64,000 bases of DNA from Methanobrevibacter sp. (GCA_017434525.1 JAFRFD010000149.1:1-64000); one strand, 5' to 3'; counted from the first letter of the stretch, positions 42,824 through 52,256 are shown. Notes: generated by a model from the sequence alone, not told the origin. A program made the numbers and translations.

Positions 42824-44026
42824 TTATGCTATAAATGCATATGCTAAAGCCAATATTATTCCAACAAATGCAAATGCACCAAGACCCAATACTGTCATTA
42901 AGTAAACAAATATGAATACAAATGCAAAAACACCAATTAACTTAGCTTTTCCATTTTCAATTAAATTAATTAAAGTTCTTGTAAATTCAGAAGGAATATT
43001 ATAAGCATATAATCCATTAGCCAATTCAAAAACAACTAATGACAGTGGAGAAGTTGAATCCAAACTATCAACTAATTGAGCTCTCTCACCGGCTTCACGT
43101 CTGCTTCTACCAACACCAGCCCTAATTTTAGCACCATTATCCAGTGCAAACCATGCTGCATCAAGGCCAGCACGGATAGCCAAATCTTTAGATGGGAATC
43201 TTGCAATAAAATCATCCCCTCCTTCCCTATAACCTTCCAATTCACCGTCACATTCCGTTTCGATGAAGTTCTTAATTCCTGTCATAAGGTCAACAAGTTG
43301 GTTTCTGCCTTTCTTATCAATGAATTTAGTTGAATCGATTAAATCAATGAACAGATAATTTTCCAAATCCACAGGCCTAGATTCCTGCAGTAAAAATGGA
43401 GAATCAAATACTAAAGCATACTCCCCTCCAAGTTTTGTAAATGCAATACCTGGGAAACTTCCTACATTTTGAGTATAATGAATAGCTCTTTCAATTGCAG
43501 CAGCACCAGTCATACCTACAGCGGAAATAACCTGAATGCCTTCGGAAAGACCAATACCTATGAGTTCAATAGCTACACGAATAGCATCGTTTTTACTCAA
43601 CATTTTAGCAACAAGCTCTGTTGCCGTTTTTTCCACTATTTCTCCTTTTTCATTTTGGATAATCTTTACAAAAATATTAATTAAGTTAGAAGGATGTTGA
43701 AGTTCAATGTAAAAATAACGGTCACTACCCATGATAATATTACTAACCAAGGCATATTCCTCTACCCTATTCTCAGCGGGAGTCAATTCATAAAAATTAT
43801 ATTCCTTAGGAATATTTTCCGCACCGACATCGCGAATAAGATTCTGTAAAATTGAATCTGAAGTAATTTCCGCTTTTTCCAGCTCAAATAGAATAGTTTG
43901 AGTATAATTGAATAACTCCACATATTCTGTTTCTATGTTATTGGTTGGAAAAAATTTGGTCCCGACAGAAATGGGATTGAGCTTTGTGGTCAATCTAATG
44001 AGGGACTTAGTTAAAAAACTAGTCAT
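42824..44026 (-). CDS. Membrane-anchored GGDD-motif nucleotidyl-cyclase-like protein
   Basis: About 400 residues. A cyclase/GGDEF-palm-like domain spans about 220-330: the first metal strand FIDLIDSTKF (Asp about 228), the hairpin EGGDDFIARF (about 268-277) and the later strand IRAGVGRSRREAGERA. An uncharacterised N-terminal part (1-215) has alternating strands and helices; two membrane helices (about 363-400) end the protein, placing the catalytic domain inside the cell. Class III cyclases, GGDEF proteins and Cas10 share this fold; archaea rarely have classical GGDEF enzymes. The ATG at 44026 overlaps the RNase gene's end by eight bases, so translation is coupled. Confidence 0.6.
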   Translation of the reverse strand: MTSFLTKSLIRLTTKLNPISVGTKFFPTNNIETEYVELFNYTQTILFELEKAEITSDSILQNLIRDVGAENIPKEYNFYELTPAENRVEEYALVSNIIMGSDRYFYIELQHPSNLINIFVKIIQNEKGEIVEKTATELVAKMLSKNDAIRVAIELIGIGLSEGIQVISAVGMTGAAAIERAIHYTQNVGSFPGIAFTKLGGEYALVFDSPFLLQESRPVDLENYLFIDLIDSTKFIDKKGRNQLVDLMTGIKNFIETECDGELEGYREGGDDFIARFPSKDLAIRAGLDAAWFALDNGAKIRAGVGRSRREAGERAQLVDSLDSTSPLSLVVFELANGLYAYNIPSEFTRTLINLIENGKAKLIGVFAFVFIFVYLMTVLGLGAFAFVGIILALAYAFIA

Positions 44027-45044
44027 CGAAAGCATCTCCCTTTTCAAGGACTATTTCAAAATCTCCAGGTTTTTCTAAAAGCATATCTGGTTTAACGGAT
44101 ACGAAAGGAAACTTCCATGATCCGAGCCTGCCAGCTATAGTGCTTGCAATATTACGTGAGTTCCTTTTTATAAATACTTCATCATGTTCGCTTACACGAA
44201 CCAAAATATTATATGGAGCATTTTCAGTTACTTCATCAGCGAGCAAAATATTTAATTCGAAAGTGCCCGGTTTAGTGAACAGGTCATTACGAACTGCGAT
44301 TAAAGGCTTTTTTTCAAGACCTAATCTGTCTGCAACAGTAACTGAAATATTTCCTGCATTTTTAACTGCAAGTTTATAATCTTTAGGATGGACCAATACG
44401 AAAATAACATAAGGGGCTGCGATTTCAACATCGTCAACCATCTCTACAATCTTATTAAACATTGGTATTTTTGAAAAGATATTTTCAAGTTTGGATTCCG
44501 CATTGTTCTCATTATCAATTCTAATAATGGCTTGCTTAGCAATGTTCAATGGAGAAATCTCCAATCCTTCTTTGCCTGTGTAGATTTCCCATCTCTTAAA
44601 GTTCAATTCCTTAATGATTTCATCACAAATATGTTGAAGAATGTTTTTATCTTTTTTAGGTTTATTAGGTTTTCCGAATGTTAACCTGCCATTATCGATT
44701 ACAAATGGAATTCTCATTGAAGCAATATTCCTAAATTCAGCAGCATAATCTCTGAATTTATCATTAGATAATATTTTAGCTTTTTCGCTGGTAGCAATCT
44801 CAAGAATAAAATGATCTGCATCGTTACCTGCTGGAACTTCTTCTACATTATCACTTTCCAACAACTTCAAATACTTCTGTTTATCATCAATATCATGACG
44901 AAGTGATGCATCTGCAATAATTACAAATTCATCTTCACCTTCTTCTAATGCTTTAACAGCCGCAATAATATTAGCCATTTGTGGCTGACCATTTTCATTT
45001 TTAACATAATAAGCTACATTAGAAGCATCAACGACGACTTTCAT
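44019..45044 (-). CDS. Regnase/Zc3h12a-type NYN RNase domain protein with C-terminal repeats
   Basis: 341 residues. Residues 1-125 are a PIN-like NYN domain of the MCPIP1/Zc3h12a type: VVVDASNVAYY (Asp6, Asn9), IIADASLR, the acidic pair in GNDADHFI (Asp75, Asp77) and the signature ILSNDKFRDY (Asn94, Asp95, Asp99). All acidic residues needed for metal-dependent RNA cleavage are present. The C-terminal part contains two related units of about 60 residues (about 206-265 and 270-333), each with NIS-x-T-x-A-x-RLG and KPG-x-FE motifs. Start ATG 45044 with GGTGATATT before it. It overlaps the GGDD gene, so the two proteins likely work together. Confidence 0.8.
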   Translation of the reverse strand: MKVVVDASNVAYYVKNENGQPQMANIIAAVKALEEGEDEFVIIADASLRHDIDDKQKYLKLLESDNVEEVPAGNDADHFILEIATSEKAKILSNDKFRDYAAEFRNIASMRIPFVIDNGRLTFGKPNKPKKDKNILQHICDEIIKELNFKRWEIYTGKEGLEISPLNIAKQAIIRIDNENNAESKLENIFSKIPMFNKIVEMVDDVEIAAPYVIFVLVHPKDYKLAVKNAGNISVTVADRLGLEKKPLIAVRNDLFTKPGTFELNILLADEVTENAPYNILVRVSEHDEVFIKRNSRNIASTIAGRLGSWKFPFVSVKPDMLLEKPGDFEIVLEKGDAFDD

Positions 45045-45119
45045 AATATCACCTAACTAATCATATTATAATTTTTAATTCAGTATAGTATATTTATTTT
45101 TTTAATATTTAAAGTTAAT

Positions 45120-45863
45120 TTACAAACCATTCCTAGGATATGTTCCAAGCAATAATTTTTCGCCACCGACAGTGTTCAGGAAAATCTCTATTTCACTGTC
45201 AGTGATGTTGTAAACATTATAAGAGTTCTTGATTTTACCCCTTAACTTACAGGAACATAGGGAACCCGCATTGACTACAAGGGTATTGTTTATTCTCCAG
45301 ACATTCGGAACATGCTTGTGTCCTGATAAAATCAAATCCACCTCATGAGTTGTTAAAGTCTTTAGAATATCTCCCGCATCAGACAAAACATTACGTTCCC
45401 TTCCGGTTTGAGGGATTGAAACAACATGATGGTGCAGTGCTACAATGGAAAACTTGTCGTCTATTACACATTTATCCAATTGATGTTCCAACCACATATG
45501 CTGAGGCTTTCCGATGTGCCCCCTGCTTTCATCAGGAGAACTGCTATCAAGTCCAATTACGGTAAATTCATCACCTAATGTTAATTTCCAACTTCTCTCA
45601 CCTATCAGCTCTTCAAAAGATTGATAGCCGAGGTTACGTGAATCATGGTTTCCCGGAACCGCAAACAATGGCGCTTCGAACATGGACAGATATCGGGTTG
45701 CCTGTTCGAATTCTGCATAATAGCCATTATTGGTTATGTCTCCTGTCAATATGATCATGTCCGGCTGCAACTCGTTTATTTCGGCGGCTGCCTTCATGAA
45801 TATGTCTTCATCAAAATCTGCTTTGCTTACATGCAAATCGGAAATGTGTGCAATAACTGTCAT
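45120..45863 (-). CDS. Calcineurin-like metallophosphoesterase
   Basis: About 247 residues. Metallophosphatase motifs in order: HISDLHV (about 5-11), ILTGDITNNGYYAEF (about 37-51), VPGNHDSRN (about 69-77), ALHHHVV (about 141-147) and SGHKHVPNVWR (about 180-190). All dinuclear-metal ligands are present. The substrate is unknown; cyclic nucleotides or nucleotide derivatives are common for the family. The ATG at 45863 lies five bases after the NAC stop codon; a longer frame would overlap NAC and begins with non-conserved residues. It lies between NAC and the RNase/cyclase pair. Confidence 0.85.
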   Translation of the reverse strand: MTVIAHISDLHVSKADFDEDIFMKAAAEINELQPDMIILTGDITNNGYYAEFEQATRYLSMFEAPLFAVPGNHDSRNLGYQSFEELIGERSWKLTLGDEFTVIGLDSSSPDESRGHIGKPQHMWLEHQLDKCVIDDKFSIVALHHHVVSIPQTGRERNVLSDAGDILKTLTTHEVDLILSGHKHVPNVWRINNTLVVNAGSLCSCKLRGKIKNSYNVYNITDSEIEIFLNTVGGEKLLLGTYPRNGL

Positions 45864-45868
45864 TTTAT

Positions 45869-46219
45869 CTATTGATTCAATTTCATTATGGCTTCTGCTA
45901 AATCTCCTTTGCATTCTTCAAGTGCAGCTCTTGCTTTCTCTTCAGAAACATTGGCACTATTAGCTACCATTTCAACATCTTCATCAGGAATTTCAATTTC
46001 ATATTCAAGCTCTACTTCACGAGCCTTACCTTCAATCTGGTAAGTTTCCTGCCCCATTACATTCATTAAGCTTACATTAGGATTATCAATAATTAATTCT
46101 TTATCATCAAAACGGATAATTACTTCATGGACACCTTCGAGGTCTTCCATTCTCATACCCATCTTTTTCATTTGTCTTTCCATCTGTTTCATTTGTTTTT
46201 TATTCATACCAGGTATCAT
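45869..46219 (-). CDS. nac: Nascent polypeptide-associated complex protein (archaeal NAC)
   Basis: 116 residues. Homodimeric NAC-alpha-like ribosome-associated chaperone. An N-terminal basic ribosome-binding helix (KKQMKQMERQMKKMGM), the NAC beta-barrel domain (about 25-72) with VIIRFDDKELIIDNP and MGQETYQIEG, and a C-terminal UBA domain (about 80-116, ANVSEEKARAALEECKGDLA) are present, the complete archaeal arrangement. GAGGAT precedes the ATG at 46219. Confidence 0.95.
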   Translation of the reverse strand: MIPGMNKKQMKQMERQMKKMGMRMEDLEGVHEVIIRFDDKELIIDNPNVSLMNVMGQETYQIEGKAREVELEYEIEIPDEDVEMVANSANVSEEKARAALEECKGDLAEAIMKLNQ

Positions 46220-46311
46220 AATTAATCCTCAATAAAATAACTATTTATAAATATATTATTAATGATTATTAAAAATTTGCTTTAAATTTAAAAAAAATAA
46301 AATATTATGGA

Positions 46312-47451
46312 CTATTCTGTAAATCCATAAATTTCAGTTTCGAAGGTTTTGGCAACATCCTTTAAAACTTCAGGAATATTAATCTGCTGAGGGCATTCCT
46401 CAAGGCAAACTTCACATTCAATGCAATCTGAAGCTATTCCCACATCCGGAAGCTTTGAATAATTTAAATAAGCGTTACCGAATTGCGTCCAATCATCTTT
46501 TTCCAGTATCATATGTTTATTGTATAAATCAAAGATTTTGGCAATGTCAATGTCTTCAGAACAAGAATCGACACAGTACCTGCATTTAGTGCAGTCCACG
46601 GTAATGTTACTGTTGATTATATCAGACACATCCTCAAGGATTTTAATCTCTTCATCGTTTAACGGATCCGCATTTTTAAATTCCTGAATGTTACTTTCAA
46701 GCTGTTCCAAACTGCTTGCACCGGTCAGAACAACGCAAGCATCCAAGTTGGCTACAAATCGCATTGCCCATGACACGACTGATTTATCCGGATTATATTC
46801 CTTCATTATTTTTTCTGCTTCTTCAGGCACGTCAGCTAAAAATCCACCCTTATACGGTTCCATAATCATGACTTTTTTATTATATTTCTTTGCGACCTCA
46901 AAGCATTTTTTGGATTCGATTCCCTCATCCTCCCAGTCAAGATAGTTTATCTGAAGCAAAACAAACTCCAGTTCAGGATGGTCAAACAGGATTTCCTCTA
47001 AAAATTCTGCATTCCCATGGGTTGATATGCCGATGTGCTTAATGAAACCTTCCTGCTTTTTCTTTTCAATGAATGAGTATAAATCAACATTTTTCCAGGC
47101 GGTTTCTGTAAATCCGCTTACATTATGCAGCATATAATAGTCAAAGTATTCGACACCACAGTTTTTAAGTTGTTCTTCAAATATAGGTTCCAACTGTGAC
47201 TCTTCAGTAATTACAAACAATGGCATTTTGGTTGCAATTTTAAATGAATCGCGAGGATATCTATCAACAACACATTTCTTAAATGCCTGTTCACCAATGC
47301 CATCATGGTAAATGAATGCTGTATCAAAATGATTAAATCCCGCATCCATGTAAGTGTCTACCATTTTATTGACTTGCTCATAGTCAATACTTTTAAAGTC
47401 GTTTTCATCCAAAAGTGGAAGCCTCATCATTCCCATACCTAAACTGTTCAT
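46312..47451 (-). CDS. Aldo/keto reductase with two 4Fe-4S clusters
   Basis: 379 residues. TIM-barrel aldo/keto reductase (about 1-280) with GFNHFDTAFIYHDG (the Asp-Tyr pair of the active site) and ATKMPLF Lys, fused to a ferredoxin-like C-terminus with CTKCRYCVDSCSEDIDI (about 298-314) and CIECEVCLEECPQQINIP (about 341-358). The family is common in anaerobes and reduces unknown carbonyl compounds with electrons from ferredoxin or NAD(P)H. Nothing in the neighbours fixes the substrate. Confidence 0.88.
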   Translation of the reverse strand: MNSLGMGMMRLPLLDENDFKSIDYEQVNKMVDTYMDAGFNHFDTAFIYHDGIGEQAFKKCVVDRYPRDSFKIATKMPLFVITEESQLEPIFEEQLKNCGVEYFDYYMLHNVSGFTETAWKNVDLYSFIEKKKQEGFIKHIGISTHGNAEFLEEILFDHPELEFVLLQINYLDWEDEGIESKKCFEVAKKYNKKVMIMEPYKGGFLADVPEEAEKIMKEYNPDKSVVSWAMRFVANLDACVVLTGASSLEQLESNIQEFKNADPLNDEEIKILEDVSDIINSNITVDCTKCRYCVDSCSEDIDIAKIFDLYNKHMILEKDDWTQFGNAYLNYSKLPDVGIASDCIECEVCLEECPQQINIPEVLKDVAKTFETEIYGFTE

Positions 47452-47662
47452 TAAAATCCCTCATCATAGCTTTTTCATTATTGTATAATTTTTTAACATT
47501 ACCCGTAGCATCAGCAAATAATCTTATCTTTATCCATGATTCCTAATAAATTGAATGCAATCAATCCAACAACATACTCATATTTCTAAAGCAGAAATCA
47601 CATTCCTCAATCATAGGTTACTTTAAAAATATATATAATTGAAGAATATGATAATTATTTTC

Positions 47663-48199
47663 ATGAATGAAAATCGATGCAGATGGGTAACAGATGATGA
47701 AATATACATAAAATACCATGATGAGGAGTGGGGAGTTCCAACCTATGACGACAAAGAGTTATTTGAAATGCTTATTTTGGAATCTTTTCAGGCAGGACTT
47801 TCATGGATTACTATACTCAAAAAACGTGAAAACTTTAAAAAAGCATTTGATGACTTTGATGTTGAAAAAGTAGCTAATTATGATGAGAATAAAATCGATG
47901 AACTTAAAAACAACGAGGAAATTATCCGCCATAAGGGTAAAATCACCTCTGCCATCAACAATGCGAAAATATTTATTGAAATTCAAAAGGAGTTCGGAAG
48001 CTTTTCTGATTACATTTGGTCATTTACAGACGGCAAAATCATTAAAGCCGAATATTTAACAGAATCCGAATTATCCAAACAAATTTCAAAAGATTTGAAA
48101 AAAAGAGGAATGAAATTTGTAGGCCCAACAATTATTTATTCATACCTAGAATCAATAGGCATTATTGACAATCACGAGAAAGATTGTTGTAAATATTAA
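47663..48199 (+). CDS. tag: DNA-3-methyladenine glycosylase I
   Basis: Removes 3-methyladenine from alkylated DNA. About 178 residues. NRCRWVTDDEIYIKYHDEEWG (family opening), FEMLILESFQAGLSWITIL with the catalytic Glu, and the C-terminal zinc ligands in IIDNHEKDCC are all present. A TATATATA element about 35 bases before the ATG at 47663 would give a nearly leaderless transcript and argues for this start over ATG 47648. Stands alone on the plus strand. Confidence 0.92.
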   Translation: MNENRCRWVTDDEIYIKYHDEEWGVPTYDDKELFEMLILESFQAGLSWITILKKRENFKKAFDDFDVEKVANYDENKIDELKNNEEIIRHKGKITSAINNAKIFIEIQKEFGSFSDYIWSFTDGKIIKAEYLTESELSKQISKDLKKRGMKFVGPTIIYSYLESIGIIDNHEKDCCKY

Positions 48200-48460
48200 G
48201 ATTAACATCAACAAATTTCACTTCTGAGCCTAAAACTGTTTTATGATATACACGCCAACGAAAAAATCAAATCAATACTGTTGAACGTTAACGTTAATGA
48301 TAAAAGTAACTAATTAAAATAAATGTTAAAATCAAAACTAGTAAAATTATAGAATGATAATTCAATAATTTTTAACATTGAGAAGTGACCTCCAGACCAT
48401 TCAAAATTTATCAAATGTGAAAAATGAGAATATAATATGTAAAATAAGATTATAATTAAA
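48200..48460. other. Gene-free spacer with palindrome
   Basis: Between the convergent tag and modC genes. The only notable element is a perfect 12-base palindrome AACGTTAACGTT at 48284-48295. Otherwise it is AT-rich without coding potential. Confidence 0.4.
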
Positions 48461-49498
48461 CTATTCTTCCAATAGAATTATGTCTTTAGGATCCACTTTT
48501 ATATAATCCGGAACTTCAAAATCATGCTCATAAATAAGCTTATCATGTTTCCACCATAAACCGTTTGCCAATGTTATCTCCCATTCAAAAGGCATTTCAA
48601 AAAGCGTTGAATTTCTTGCATCGATAACATTAACATCATCTTTTTCAGCCGATGAAAAATCATGCGCCCTTATTCCTATATGAGTAATATTATTTGAAAT
48701 CTTTTGAGATACTTCAAATGTTACATCCCAATCTAGAGACTTAAGATGATAATCATCGATGACTTCAATTTTAGAAATGTTCTTACATCCAGTCAGCCTA
48801 GCAACTTCTACTTTTTTGGGATTCTCAAATATTTCATAAGTATCGCCTTTTGCTATAATCTTACCCTGATTTAAAACTATGAGTTCATCACAAAACTGGA
48901 ATGCCTCATCACGATTATGAGTAACCATGATAGAAAATCCATTAAAACCCTTTAATAAATTAGCAAGTTCAATACGCAATTGTTCCTTTAAGAAAGTGTC
49001 CATAGCACTAAATGGTTCATCTAACAATATAACATCGGGACCATAAGCCAATATACGAGCCAAAGCAACTCTTTGCTGTTGACCGCCAGACAATTGTCTA
49101 GGATATCTTTTTTCCAATCCCTCTAAATGAAAACGTTTAATCATGTCAGATACAATTTTCTTGTCATCATCCTTAGACAAGCCACAAGCCACATTCTCTT
49201 CAACAGTCATGTTGGGAAATAATGCATAATTCTGAAATAAATAACCCACATTTCTTTTTTGAGGCTTTAAATTAATTTTTTTATTAGAATCAAAATAAAT
49301 TGTTTCTTCATCAGCATTTAAACTTACAACGCCCTTATCCGGATCGACAATGCCTGCAATAGATTTCAATGTCATGCTTTTACCACAACCAGAAGGCCCA
49401 AGAATACCCAAGCACCCTTTTTTTAATTCGAAATTGACATCCAAGTCAAATTCCTTAAGTTCCTTTTGGACATTTACTTTTAATGATTTATTGCTCAT
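48461..49498 (-). CDS. modC: Molybdate/tungstate ABC transporter ATP-binding protein
   Basis: 345 residues. ABC ATPase with Walker A GPSGCGKSMT (about 33-42), signature LSGGQQQRVALARILA (about 135-150), Walker B VILLDEPFSAMD and a C-terminal TOBE-like molybdate-sensing region (about 230-345) that fits ModC/WtpC. Hydrolyses ATP to drive oxyanion uptake through ModB. Last gene of modABC on the minus strand; ATG preceded by GGGAGG. Confidence 0.9.
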   Translation of the reverse strand: MSNKSLKVNVQKELKEFDLDVNFELKKGCLGILGPSGCGKSMTLKSIAGIVDPDKGVVSLNADEETIYFDSNKKINLKPQKRNVGYLFQNYALFPNMTVEENVACGLSKDDDKKIVSDMIKRFHLEGLEKRYPRQLSGGQQQRVALARILAYGPDVILLDEPFSAMDTFLKEQLRIELANLLKGFNGFSIMVTHNRDEAFQFCDELIVLNQGKIIAKGDTYEIFENPKKVEVARLTGCKNISKIEVIDDYHLKSLDWDVTFEVSQKISNNITHIGIRAHDFSSAEKDDVNVIDARNSTLFEMPFEWEITLANGLWWKHDKLIYEHDFEVPDYIKVDPKDIILLEE

Positions 49499-49534
49499 AA
49501 TCCTCCCTCAAACATTGAAAATTCCATTAGCAAA

Positions 49535-50209
49535 TCATCTCCATTGTTTTTCTTTACGTATAGAAACATAGTCCATTATGAAAATAGCTATAAATGCAAT
49601 GATGATAATCACTATTACATAATTAGAAGCCTCCCCCATATTACCTGCAGCCACTTCAGAGTAAACTGCTATAGGGAGAGTTCTGGTTTGTCCGGCAATA
49701 TTACCTGCAATCATAGCAGTAGCACCAAATTCACCTAAACCACGAGCATAAGCAAGAATTCCGCCACTGATAATTCCAGGCAAGGCATTTGCAAATAAAA
49801 TCTTTCTGAAAATTTTCCACTCTGACATGCCCAATGTGCGGCCCGCATCCAATAAGTTAGAATCAACTTGTTCAAAGGCACCCCTTGCAGAGCGATACAT
49901 TAAAGGAAAAGACATGACCACAGCAGCAATAACAGTTGCAGACCATGAAAACGCTATTTTCACTGCAAAGAAGTCTATAAAAAACCTACCGATTGGCCCT
50001 CTAACACCGAAAATATACAATAAAAAGAAACCTACTACAGTAGGCGGCAACACTAACGGAAGGGTAAAAATACCGTCAAGTGTAATCTTTATTGCATCAT
50101 TTTTAATCTTTACAAGACCCCAAGCAACAAATAACCCTACAAAAAAGGTTATGAAAATTGATACACTTGCTGTTTTCATTGAAATGAAAATCGGGGACCA
50201 ATCAGTCAT
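49535..50209 (-). CDS. modB: Molybdate/tungstate ABC transporter permease
   Basis: 224 residues, about five to six membrane helices. The inner-membrane permease motif ALPGIISGGILAYARGLGEFGATAMIAG (about 140-168) carries the EAA-loop Gly pattern for ModC docking, and the family helix LPPTVVGFFLLYIFG follows the N-terminal helices. GGAG lies eight bases before the ATG. Between modA and modC. Confidence 0.93.
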   Translation of the reverse strand: MTDWSPIFISMKTASVSIFITFFVGLFVAWGLVKIKNDAIKITLDGIFTLPLVLPPTVVGFFLLYIFGVRGPIGRFFIDFFAVKIAFSWSATVIAAVVMSFPLMYRSARGAFEQVDSNLLDAGRTLGMSEWKIFRKILFANALPGIISGGILAYARGLGEFGATAMIAGNIAGQTRTLPIAVYSEVAAGNMGEASNYVIVIIIIAFIAIFIMDYVSIRKEKQWR

Positions 50210-50264
50210 GTCTTTATCTCCTTTAGATTTTTAATTTAACAAGTATGTAACTTTACTGGATTAT

Positions 50265-51092
50265 CTATTCATGGATAGTGAAACCGTATTCGACGAATAC
50301 ATCTTTAGCTTCTTTTGTTTGTAAAAAATCCATAAATGCTTGTGCAGCTTCTGAATCAGTTGAATTTTTGAGTAAAGCAACAGGATAGATAACTGGAGTT
50401 TTTAAAGTATCATTGGAAGCTTCACAAACTACTTTAACACCATCATTGGATTTAGCATCAGTGGAGTATACAATACCATAATCTGCAGATCCTTCAGCTA
50501 CTTGGTTTAATACTGCAGTTACACTAGTACCTAAAGATAATTTGGATTGAACATCATCCCAAATACCAGTACTATTTAATACTTCTTTACCATATTGTCC
50601 TGCAGGTACAGATTCAGGGTCACCAATTGCAATGGTACCATTAGCATCTTTTAAATCTTTGAATGATAAAATTGTGGAATTTGAGTCAGCAGGTACAATT
50701 AAAACTACTTTATTTTCTAAGAATTGAAGATTGGTGGAATTGTCTACTAAACCTTCTTCAGCTAAGCCGTTCATCTGTTTGTTAGCAGCTGACATGAATA
50801 CATCTGCTTTTAGACCATTTTCAATTTGAGTTTTTAAATCCCCACTTGAAGCATATGTTGGAGTAACTTTTACACCAGGATATTTTTGTTCAAACATAGG
50901 AATTAACTTTTCATCATAAACATTTTTTAAACTAGCTGCAGCAGCTAGATTAACTTCTTGTCCAGTTAAATTAGCGTTACTAGAATCATTACTGCCTAAA
51001 AAATCAAAAAATCCAGCAGAACATGAACCTACACTAACAACAACTACAGCTACTAAAATAGCAGCAAGCAATAATTTTTTCATAGATTTCAT
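50265..51092 (-). CDS. modA: Molybdate/tungstate-binding protein
   Basis: 275 residues. Signal/lipobox-like N-terminus (hydrophobic stretch then VGSCSAGFF), an Asn-rich linker, then the periplasmic-type binding domain (about 45-275): LAAAASLKNVYDEKLI, YASSGDLKTQIENGLKADVF and VLNQVAEGSADYGIVYSTDA, with the Ser/Ala/Tyr oxyanion-binding motifs of ModA. The ATG at 51092 has AAGGAG seven bases upstream, so the three-residue longer form (MKSMKK...) is the likely start. First gene of modABC; FmdE-like gene lies about 600 bases upstream on the same strand. Confidence 0.93.
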   Translation of the reverse strand: MKSMKKLLLAAILVAVVVVSVGSCSAGFFDFLGSNDSSNANLTGQEVNLAAAASLKNVYDEKLIPMFEQKYPGVKVTPTYASSGDLKTQIENGLKADVFMSAANKQMNGLAEEGLVDNSTNLQFLENKVVLIVPADSNSTILSFKDLKDANGTIAIGDPESVPAGQYGKEVLNSTGIWDDVQSKLSLGTSVTAVLNQVAEGSADYGIVYSTDAKSNDGVKVVCEASNDTLKTPVIYPVALLKNSTDSEAAQAFMDFLQTKEAKDVFVEYGFTIHE

Positions 51093-51686
51093 AGATATTC
51101 TCCTTTTTAAGTAATTTAAACAAATATACTATCAGACATCAAATACATAATCAAAGATTCCTACAAAGACAATGCATATCTATTATCTTATGTAGACGAA
51201 TTAAGTATGAAAATAACTTTGTTTATTTATTTATAGTTACAAAACAGAGATAATAATCTTGCAACAACCAAATAATATTAATAAATACATTTTTATTCAA
51301 TTTACAATATTTTCCCTCATTCGTTTACCATCTTAAATTAAAATTTAATTACACTGATTAGTAATTAAACTTTAATTCATAATGATATATAAATATTTTC
51401 ATATCGGATTAATTATCTCATTGAATAATTAGAAATCATATGCCTAAAAGTTGTAAACTTTAAAAATTTCGTTAGTAATCTATTTCAGATAAACTATTTT
51501 TTAACAAAAAACATATAAAAGTTTTGTTATGAAAAATTTAAAATAAATAACATATCGAAAATAAAAAAATAAAAATAAAATAATTTAATTTAGAAATGAA
51601 AGCAAATTATTATGAATTACGAATGATATAAAAATTATAATCAATAACATTCATGTCGGAAATCTTACTGAATTTAAAATACCTGA
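51093..51686. other. Long modA upstream region with leader hairpin
   Basis: About 594 AT-rich bases without a gene. On the minus strand a TATA-like CTATAAATAAATA lies near 51224-51236, which would start a leader of about 110 bases. In it CTACAAAGA (51161-51169) pairs with TCTTATGTAG (51186-51195) with one bulged base, a possible operator or leader structure. The rest shows no clear signal. Confidence 0.4.
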
Positions 51687-52256
51687 CTAATCTTCAATTA
51701 ATTCATAATATGAACCTTCAGCACATGAAATACATATTGGTTTTCCACTCCTAACCAAATGTCTACCATCACTTACTTTTTCCCCACATACACTACACCA
51801 TACCGCAGTATGAAGTTTTCCAGGCATTTGAGATTCTTTTAAATCAACTTTAACATTTTCAACATTAAATAAATCTTCAGCAGGAGTATTCTTAAATCTT
51901 TCAATCATCTCGTGTTTTGTCTCTTTAATTTTATCTTTTTTATTAGCATCTGCATCAGAAACTCTTAAAGCCTCTCCAGTATCCATATTATAAAAAGTTA
52001 CTGCAAATTTTCCATAATACATTTGTTTTAGAGAACGTTTACCCATGGAACATTTTGTTACTGCTTGAACTGCATCAGCCATACATCGGTCAATTTCTAA
52101 AAATACAATTAAATTTTTATGTCTCCTATTCAACTCCATTCCCATTAATTCCATTCCATACATTGCAAGTTTTGTCCCAATGGCAATTCCCCCACAAATC
52201 TCTCCATGAAATTCACCCGCCATTTTTAACTGTTCCATATATTCATCTTGATTCAA
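51687..52256 (-). CDS. fmdE: FmdE family protein (formylmethanofuran dehydrogenase subunit E-like)
   Basis: About 189 residues. FmdE-type fold with the opening FHGEICGGIAIGTKLAMYGM (about 14-33) with the conserved His-Gly and Cys, EIDRCMADAVQAVTKCSMGKR (Cys pair) and a C-terminal zinc ribbon (CSVCGEKVSDGRHLV and CISCAEG). Associated with molybdenum formylmethanofuran dehydrogenase, the first enzyme of methanogenesis from CO2. The start is a TTG at 52256 with GGAGG seven bases upstream; the reading frame extends further but without a ribosome site. It lies upstream of modABC. Confidence 0.88.
   Translation of the reverse strand: MNQDEYMEQLKMAGEFHGEICGGIAIGTKLAMYGMELMGMELNRRHKNLIVFLEIDRCMADAVQAVTKCSMGKRSLKQMYYGKFAVTFYNMDTGEALRVSDADANKKDKIKETKHEMIERFKNTPAEDLFNVENVKVDLKESQMPGKLHTAVWCSVCGEKVSDGRHLVRSGKPICISCAEGSYYELIED

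Noticed and set aside
47452..47640. Stretch reading EYVVGLIAFNLLGIMDKDKI on the minus strand
   Set aside because: Only about 25 codons between stops, no start or ribosome site; could be a gene scrap but not supportable.
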